Source: Larix sibirica
Lineage: Eukaryota > Streptophyta > Pinopsida > Pinales > Pinaceae
DNA length: 13,554 nt
Reading direction: 5' to 3'
NCBI GenBank assembly: GCA_004151065.3
Contig: NWUY0303930456.1
Location: 1 to 13,554, forward strand
Each line of letters starts with the position of its first letter. Within the stretch, counting starts at the first letter, position 1. The position numbers and the translations under genes were made by a program. The notes beneath the pieces are model-generated. The model was not told where the DNA came from. It saw only the letters and a program-made list of their open reading frames with translations, and searched no databases. Positions 8,020 through 13,554 of this stretch are shown in pieces.

Positions 8020-8425
8020 GAGTTTGTCGAAACGTCGATGAAGCTTCTAATTTCCTGCCAAAATGTCGACGTAACTCAACTTTTGTCGTTGAAACTTTGG
8101 AAAACTTTACCTGAGACTACCTAAACGCCTCTTTTTGTCGATGTGTCGCTGAAATTTTTGAATGAACCTCGAAACGGGTCAGCATCTTTTCAATTTCTTG
8201 TTGATCTAACTTGACATTTGGCGTCAAAATGTAACTTTAGCAAACTTCCTGTTTTCATGCTGAAATGTATCAGCAAAACTTGTGATATTCCGCCGACATG
8301 GGTTGCAGCAACTTGGCATTTCACACCAAAACGTAGTATCGCAAAAACTTAAGATTTTGCACTGAAATTGGTCGAGGCAACTCGCCTTTGTTCACCAAAA
8401 TAGGTCGATAAACTTTCAAAAAAAC
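8020..8425. repeat. Degenerate minisatellite, period about 33-37 bp
   Basis: A phrase resembling CNCCGAAATNGGTCG followed by GCAACTT recurs at about 8025, 8056, 8087, 8118, 8146, 8169, 8221, 8258, 8291, 8324, 8360 and 8393. The last six units are clearest, with spacings of 37, 33, 33, 36 and 33 bp. Each unit has a TTT-rich lead, a (C/T)(C/A)CCAAAA or CTGAAAT core, a GTCGA or GTAGTATCG segment and CAAACTT-like tail. Divergence is high and no protein frame follows the period. Confidence 0.65.
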
Positions 8426-8429
8426 ACCA

Positions 8430-9145
8430 ATTTTGTTCTTTATTTATGTTTATTTAGACTTAGGGTTTTTGGGATCTTTTAATAGGCAAAAATGCCATTT
8501 TCCCCATCTTTGTCGCCAAATGAATCTGTTCAAGCCCATGCCACTTGGACAAGATTCTTCACTCGGTTCACTCGGCATCAACTACCAATTGGTCTTGCAC
8601 ACTTGTCATCTATTCTCCAGGTAAGTACTACCTGTTTGCCCTTGTTTGGTGGTCTTAAACTTGTTGGTATCCACTTGCCATTTTGTGGTTGGAGAGCAAT
8701 GGCCCATAATTGATTTTATGATACTATTGGTCTCATGCTTGGTCGTTTTCCTCCCTTTTTATTGGTTCCATTGGTCAATTTTGTTTCTTTGAGCCCAGTG
8801 GTTTTGAGCTGCCAAACTTGCATTGAGTATCTTGTGCCCTAAATCTTTTCCCACACCTCTTTTGCCCAAATAAACTATATTTTGGAGCTTTCTCTCACTC
8901 CCTTCAAAGCCCAACCTTAAACCCTAGCTCTGAGAACTCATCGACCTCCTCTAAGCCTGTCTCGACTGCACACATGCTACTATGTTTTCCCCTGTGCACT
9001 AGAAAACACGTCGATTCGAGCCCTGATGAATGGACCGGGGATTTCAAACCTTGCTTGATGAACAATCTTGTTTATTTACATGAAGAGAATTTATTTATTT
9101 CTTACAAATACTTGTATTTGTTTGGCTCTTACTAGATTTGTATAG
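8430..9145 (+). other. Possible leader, first exon and intron upstream of the unknown reading frame
   Basis: Bases 8613-8628 read TTCTCCAG followed by GTAAGTAC, a close match to the plant 5' splice site, with cut after 8620. A 43-codon frame from ATG 8492 (MPFSPSLSPNESVQAHA...) runs into it in phase 0. A matching acceptor would be the TAG at 9143-9145 after a T-rich stretch, giving a 525-bp intron. Translation would then continue in phase 0 into the frame at 9152. Alternatively 8870-9151, which contains AACCCTAGCTC and pyrimidine-rich stretches, is a plain 5' leader. The upstream peptide is Ser/Pro-rich and matches nothing I know. Confidence 0.3.
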
Positions 9146-9151
9146 CATTTC

Positions 9152-10882
9152 ATGGTCAATATGAATTTTGTCCAAGATAGTGTTGTTTCCAATCACATGC
9201 AAGAGTTCAAGATGTCTAAGAGGATCTCTAAATGCTCATTTAAAATTGTATTTGAGGTAGCATCAGATGATGAACTAGTTCAAGAAGTACTCTTGGAGGC
9301 TCAGTTCGATGATACACAACACATCACAAGTATTGCTCCTGAATTTAAATCGGGTGAGATATATCATTTAATCAAAGACCAAAATGCTCTAGGAGCCACC
9401 ATTGAAGAAGAGCTAATCTATCATAATATTAGAAATTTGGGCATTCATAAGGCTGCAGCAAGGCCTGAACTATTTCCTTGTGCCGAAGTAATAGGGTGGA
9501 TCCTCCCCTATATTGATACTCAGTCTTGTATCATTATGAGCACTATAGGAAACGACTTTGCTTCATTACAGCCTGTGCACATCGCAAAGGCATATATACT
9601 TCCAGCTCCAGGGGTATTTCTGACAGAAGAATGGCTCATATGCCTAAAACTCGATTATGTTGAATGTGTTAAGAAGATGTTGCTACCAGGGAAGTAACTG
9701 CACTAAAGGGATAGTGGGGAATATGAAATGAAATTTTTAAAGACCCCTTTCAGGATTGTTATTGCTCTTATATGCAGACTCTATGGGATGCTCAACTCAA
9801 CCCATTATAGGATCAGTTTGGTGCCCTTTCTCTATCACATTACCATGCATGGCATTATTTTCAATTGGGCGGACATTATCTCTAAAAACATGGTACAAGA
9901 AATCAATAATGCTCAACAGGGCCTTACAGTGAAGAAAGCATAATTTCATATGTCTTCATATTTAGTGGATTGCATCATGACTTTACATCCTTTCCCTGGC
10001 CTAGGATGCAAATGGAATCCTAATGAATCAATTTATATAGCCTATCAAATTTTGTGGGCACATAAGCATGCAAGCTATTACAAGCAAATATGCGAAGAAT
10101 TCCCAGTTCCCTTCTATCGATTGATATATGAAAAGGAGCCAGATTGCATGTCTGAAGACGCTCTAACAATAGTCACCGAGTTAGGGGATTTCTATCTGAC
10201 CCCTGAAAGCACATATCTGTGTATTTATGGAGGATCAAAGAGTCCACATTTGTTGCCCAAGTATGTCATAGATTGTATGATTTTGCAGGAAATTGTGAGG
10301 CAAACCCTCGTAAATGGCATTGGCCATTTCCTATGTACTAACAAGAATGCTTCCTGGCCCCCACTTCCTTTGATAGTTAGATTATACATATTGAACAAGT
10401 TCAAATACATCTCGGATTGGATAAAGGATTTGGACACCTTTCACTTCGGTGAGAAGACTTTCACAAGGAATGATAGTCATCAAAAGGTGGCTCTACATTA
10501 TGCATCTATAAAAATCTATTATGAATATGTAGACCATTTCTCGAAGGAGGAAGAAGTTTATAGACGAGTTCCAAACTTCGCAGAATTAGTAAAAAGACTT
10601 AACAAAAGAAAAGGTGCTAAGGAGGCAAGCTCAAGCAAACTAACAAACACCTCGATGCAGGAAACTTTGGAAGAAACTGCTAAAAATAAAGTTATAGCAG
10701 AGGCCCTGTTGAATGAAACAAATTAAAGATTTCAAAAAGAAGAGCAATCCAGGAAGGCTGAAGAGGAAAGAAAAGCAATGGAGAATGTCATCTCACAAAA
10801 CCTACATGAACGTGTTGGAGAAGCAACATTGAAAACTCAACACTTGGCTACCAAGCACGGTACAACAACCAAAGGCTACTAG
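9152..10882 (+). pseudogene. Unrecognised protein of about 575 codons, interrupted by four in-frame TAA codons
   Basis: One plus-strand frame runs from ATG 9152 to TAG 10880-10882. It is split only by stops at codons 182, 185, 264 and 525 (9695, 9704, 9941, 10724), all TAA, with no frameshift. An in-frame TAG at 9143-9145 fits a start near 9152; the ATG at 9212 (MSKRISK) is an alternative. The first 180 residues are mixed alpha/beta in character (DFASLQPVHIAKAYILP, EEWLICLKL). The centre is rich in aromatic residues and Cys (SYLVDCIMTLHPFPGLGCKW, YQILWAHKHASYYKQICEEF). From about residue 484 the tail is highly charged (KRLNKRKGAKEA, EEQSRKAEEERKAMEN), like a coiled coil. No zinc knuckle, protease, polymerase or NB-ARC motif is seen. 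It may be an element-borne gag-like or accessory protein, or a dead host gene. I assign no function. Confidence 0.7.
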
Positions 10883-11166
10883 AAGATACTGGAAGGCTGG
10901 CTAATAATTTTATTTTATTTTTGTATTTTGTCCCCTCGTTTGAATTGTAACTGAAAATATGACAAGGATACTGGAAGATGAAAAGTTGTAACTGAGTGGA
11001 GGTGAACTAAAAAGTCACCTAGGGGCGCTGGGTAGAAAGGATAAAAGGGAAGAATGATGGGGCCTTTAGCAGGGGGATTTTTTGTTGAACTCATGTGTAA
11101 GAATTATTTATGAGAATGAACAAGGCAATTTTCTGGGTGGAAACTTGCAATGGAAACTGTGCCAAG
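10883..11166. other. Downstream region of the unknown reading frame; no gene
   Basis: T-rich sequence (TTTTATTTTATTTTTG at about 10908) follows the last stop and could be a 3' UTR with poly(A) signals. AACTGAAAATATGACAAGGA and AACTGAGTGGAGG show a short echo of each other. No frame of interest. Confidence 0.35.
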
Positions 11167-11214
11167 ACGTGTGGATGAATACGTGGAATTGATTTCCTCT
11201 TTTTGTCTATAAAA
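11167..11214 (+). promoter_or_regulatory. Promoter-like cluster: two ACGTG cores and a TATA box
   Basis: ACGTGT at 11167-11172 and ACGTGG at 11181-11186 are G-box/ABRE-type cores. A good plant TATA box, TATAAAA, lies at 11208-11214, 22 bp after the second core. Order and spacing suit a plant promoter or the U3 part of an LTR, with transcription expected from about 11240. No gene follows within the window, so this may be an LTR or a dead promoter. Confidence 0.35.
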
Positions 11215-12320
11215 TGCAGTAAGATCGTTCTTATTTATGTTGGATTACTCTAATGGTTTCCGACCTATTTGTTGTATATACAAATCAACACAGTTTTCTT
11301 TGTTTTCTACGAGTAATGGATGTGATGGATATTAATACTCAAGTTGTCTAATGTGTTAATTTTATATTGTAGTTGTTAAATGATTTACATATTCAGTGGT
11401 TGTCTCCTGTAGAAGTACATTTTACATTTTCCTTGCGTTACTCCCTTTTAATCTCGCTCCTCGCAAGAATAGTTTAGCTTAATATAGAATGCATTTAATT
11501 AGGGAATCCGCTTGTTTGACCTAGAGTAAGAGAAATGGTAAGACGAGAGGTAGTAACCTGCGCATCACTGTGTGAGGCTTCTCTATATCGGTTAAACTAG
11601 TGCGTCTTTTTAGCATGGACATTTGCATTAAGGAATAGTACCTTGCATCTCATTTAACATCAATTAAAATCCTAAGTGGTGGGTCGGGCCGCAACTAGAA
11701 AACTCATTCCAAGACTATCTTGAACGGTAGCTGGACTATCGGACAGGTTCCCTATTCCAAACAATGAAGGGTCTAATTGGGACCTTTCATTGGGGAGAAA
11801 CCCTACTGTTGATGCAAGGATTTTTCCAGGCATCAACATCTACTAAGTGAGATACCATGGATGAAACCTAGGATCAATGGATACCTATTGAGTGTGATTA
11901 TATGGATTGATATAGTTTCATCAATTATTTAAACACAATCCAATTAAGTGATTTTTCAATAGTAAAATTAAGTTTAGTGATCTAGAGTGATAGTGATAGG
12001 ATTAAATGATTAATTCCGCTACCCTGGGGGGATTTGATGTGTGTTAAGAGTATACTAACCAAGGAGGGAGATTGATGGAGTTTAATGACCTCCTAACACT
12101 AGATTATTTACTTGATATAAGAGATCTAACAATTGGAAGAGTTCACAAGCAAGAAAGATCACACAAAACACAATTTGACCCTCCAAACCCACAAGTGCAA
12201 CTTGCCTGGAATGATCAATGCCTGGAAAATGGGCCATGGAGTCACCCAAAGATGATGCCCTAGGGAGGTTAGAGACTCAGGACACCTATGAGAAATACCC
12301 AAGTGTCGGAAAATAAAAAA
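11215..12320. other. No gene seen over 1.1 kb
   Basis: No frame above about 60 codons looks real; the 12072-12263 plus-strand frame has no recognisable motif. Bases 11670-11860 are less AT-rich than their surroundings (for example GGTGGGTCGGGCCGCAACTA) and could be a fragment of another element. Two G-rich purine runs, at about 12024-12032 and 12061-12071, resemble polypurine tracts, but no LTR could be defined beside them. Confidence 0.4.
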
Positions 12321-12699
12321 TGTGCCTAGTGAGACGAGATTATTTTTTTGTATTTTTGTGTTTAGGGTTTGATTGTTTGATTTTTATTGTTTAGACAATG
12401 GAGTGAGAGAAATTGCAAGAAAAACTTTGTTGGATCCCAATGTTTGATGTAGATCCTTTCTCCTTGTTCAATGACACCAACATAGACCTCGGCTTTTACC
12501 CCCAACGCATGCAGTAATTCCTCCAAATGCGCCCTACCAAAGGCAAAGAAACAATGTTAGCAAATGCAAAAACAATGATTCAAATGAAAATGACAAACCT
12601 ATTGTGAAAATGAGAGATAACAAGAGAGAAATAGTAAAATATAAACTAGCAAATGCAATAGTCATCTCATTTCATTCACAGTAAAAACCCCTTATCACA
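12321..12699 (-). mobile_element. Candidate LTR (solo or 3' LTR), minus strand
   Basis: On the minus strand a purine tract (AAGTGGGGGGA, 12710-12700) is followed at once by TGTGATAAGGGG, the usual layout of a polypurine tract and the TG start of a 3' LTR in plant retrotransposons. The minus-strand peptide across the tract (EETLSQVGGCDK) would be the tail of the polyprotein frame. A matching CA end is proposed at 12321 (CTAGGCACA), giving 379 bp with TGTG...CACA termini. An AATAAA signal lies at 12388-12383 on the minus strand. No second LTR and no target-site duplication is seen, and the far end is a guess. Confidence 0.4.
12362..12556 (-). other. Short open frame of 64 codons without ATG, exon-like
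   Basis: Between stops on the minus strand (TAA at 12559-12557 and TAA at 12364-12362) the frame reads AFGRAHLEELLHALGVKAEV, then YVGVIEQGERIYIKHWDPTK, then FFLQF. Amino-acid balance looks protein-like for about 45 residues. A plausible acceptor (TTTGCCTTTGGTAG, 12548-12535) precedes the good part. I do not recognise the peptide. It lies inside the candidate LTR, so it may be chance or a captured exon. Confidence 0.25.
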
Positions 12700-12710
12700 T
12701 CCCCCCACTT
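12700..12710 (-). promoter_or_regulatory. Polypurine tract candidate
   Basis: AAGTGGGGGGA on the minus strand lies directly before TGTGATAAGG. In LTR elements such a tract primes plus-strand DNA synthesis. It is the best evidence for the LTR border at 12699. Confidence 0.4.
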
Positions 12711-12946
12711 GAGAGAGAGTCTCCTCTCCAATTCACATGGGAGAAGTCGCCCTCCCTGTCAACACAATATTTAACAATAGATATGCTTGAAAGTAAAAAT
12801 GGTTCCAAGATCTAGTGGAAGAAGGAGCTCGGCAAGAAAGAGAAGCTCATCAAATCCATAGATAACCCAAATAAAAGTGCACAATAATATTTTATATTAA
12901 GATCTTCCAAGATCCAAAGTCCATCTCAAATGAGGAGTGCTCTCTC

Positions 12947-12953
12947 TTTTATA
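12947..12953 (-). promoter_or_regulatory. TATA box, minus strand
   Basis: The minus strand reads GCTATAAAAGAGAGAGC, a strong plant TATA box with a purine-rich downstream flank. Transcription would start at about 12920 and run toward the candidate LTR. It may be an LTR promoter. Confidence 0.4.
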
Positions 12954-13149
12954 GCTTGGAGAGGCACCAAATCCCTAACCACTTTTTGAATCAATGGTTG
13001 AGATTAAAAGATCTAAAGTACATGATCAACGGTGGAGATATAATCTCTCGATAGCACATGGATCAAGCTAGCACTAATACATTGAGGGGGGGCGAATTAC
13101 CTCAAACCCAAATACAATGATAAGATATAACATTAAAGTCACATTGTCA

Positions 13150-13173
13150 CCTAGGGGGAAATTTACCCCTAGG
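13150..13173. repeat. Perfect 8-bp inverted repeat CCTAGGGG / CCCCTAGG
   Basis: Arms at 13150-13157 and 13166-13173 with an 8-base AT-rich loop. It could be a small hairpin. No T-run follows, so it is not a bacterial-type terminator. Confidence 0.6.
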
Positions 13174-13554
13174 GCACTTTACACTTTTACATGGATATAA
13201 CATGAAATACATAGAGTCACATCAATAGAAGTCGCCCTCCTAAGGGAAAGTCGCCCCATGGGGGGAATGAACCATGTGATAAACTCATGATGAAGTGCCA
13301 TGAAAAAGTGTCCAAAACACTCGGGAACCATATCAACAAAACCCAAGTCATATTTTCCATTCAATCAGTCCTTTGTTCAATCATGCCATACCTTGGTCAC
13401 TTTGATCATTTTAATTAATAGCAAATACTCTGTAAATATTCAATAAAGCACAATGACTTTTCCTTTGCCCAAACTGATAAACTGACTGCACCAATGGATC
13501 CAGAAGCATCAAATCCACTAAGAATCACTACTCATACACCCTGGAGTAATCTGA

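Larger units (their letters stand above)
12711..13554. other. Non-coding region, possibly retroelement interior or LTR
   Basis: No supported gene; the minus-strand frame 13364-13179 has no motif. The 13-bp phrase GAAGTCGCCCTCC occurs twice as a direct repeat, at 12743-12755 and 13228-13240. GATCTTCCAAGATC at 12901-12914 is a short palindrome. A minus-strand TATA box and a hairpin are listed separately. These features would suit a minus-strand LTR or leader whose other parts lie outside the window. Confidence 0.35.

Noticed and set aside
10225-10437. 70-codon minus-strand frame
   Set aside because: It lies wholly antisense to the long unknown frame and has no motif.
9152-10882. Alternative genetic code in which TAA means glutamine
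   Set aside because: The four TAA codons would fit, but the LINE types are plant-like, the LINE frames carry TAG and TGA stops as well, and pseudogene decay explains the data more simply.
12024-12075. Plus-strand polypurine-like runs (CTGGGGGGA and AAGGAGGGAGA) as LTR borders
   Set aside because: No LTR termini or reading frame of a polyprotein lies beside them; G-rich runs alone are weak evidence.
13150-13173. CCTAGGGG hairpin as a transcription terminator
   Set aside because: No T-run follows, and the context is plant nuclear DNA, where such terminators are not used.

Overview
The window looks like transposon-rich nuclear DNA of a seed plant. It is AT-rich and has long gene-free stretches. 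It holds decayed pieces of a plant L1-type LINE: ORF1 with a DUF4283-like domain, and ORF2 with a zinc-binding RVT domain plus an RNase H tail. It also has degenerate tandem repeats and a possible LTR. I cannot name the species. A large gymnosperm-type genome would fit, but nothing here proves it. I see no intact conserved gene, no tRNA or rRNA, no CRISPR array and no bacterial operon.

Layout. 1-1340: no convincing gene; a 14-bp palindrome at 66-79 and a weak 88-bp-spaced repeat near 557-730. 1341-1738: a 193-bp sequence duplicated in tandem. 1739-4340: non-coding or relic DNA with small duplications at 2110-2191 and about 2371-2451, and a relic reading frame at 2592-3110 built on an internal duplication. 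4341-4690: telomere-like CCCTAA-rich sequence in a two-copy tandem array, ending in a 43-bp inverted repeat. 4806-5223: three tandem copies of a 127-146 bp unit.

5400-7195, minus strand: the 3' half of a LINE ORF2 (end of the reverse transcriptase, zinc-binding RVT domain, RNase H domain), broken by stops and frameshifts. 7196-7915, plus strand: the 5' UTR and ORF1 of a LINE, pointing away from the ORF2 piece. The two meet head to head at about 7195, the arrangement expected of a 5'-inverted (twin-primed) LINE insertion. 8020-8425: a very degenerate tandem array with a period of about 33-37 bp.

8430-10882: a possible leader or first exon with a strong GTAAGT donor, followed by one long plus-strand reading frame (9152-10882). 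That frame is interrupted by four stops, all TAA and all in the same frame. The protein (about 575 codons) ends in a charged coiled-coil-like tail. I do not recognise it; a multicopy element-borne ORF or a decayed host gene are both possible. 10883-12320: no gene; a promoter-like ACGTG/ACGTG/TATA cluster at 11167-11214. 12321-12699: a candidate minus-strand LTR next to a polypurine tract, containing a short clean reading frame. 12711-13554: AT-rich sequence with a minus-strand TATA box and a CCTAGGGG hairpin, possibly the inside of the same element.

No genes here appear to work together. The window records successive insertions, duplications and decay. The most informative points are the head-to-head LINE, the unknown reading frame with four TAA stops, and the telomere-like foldback.
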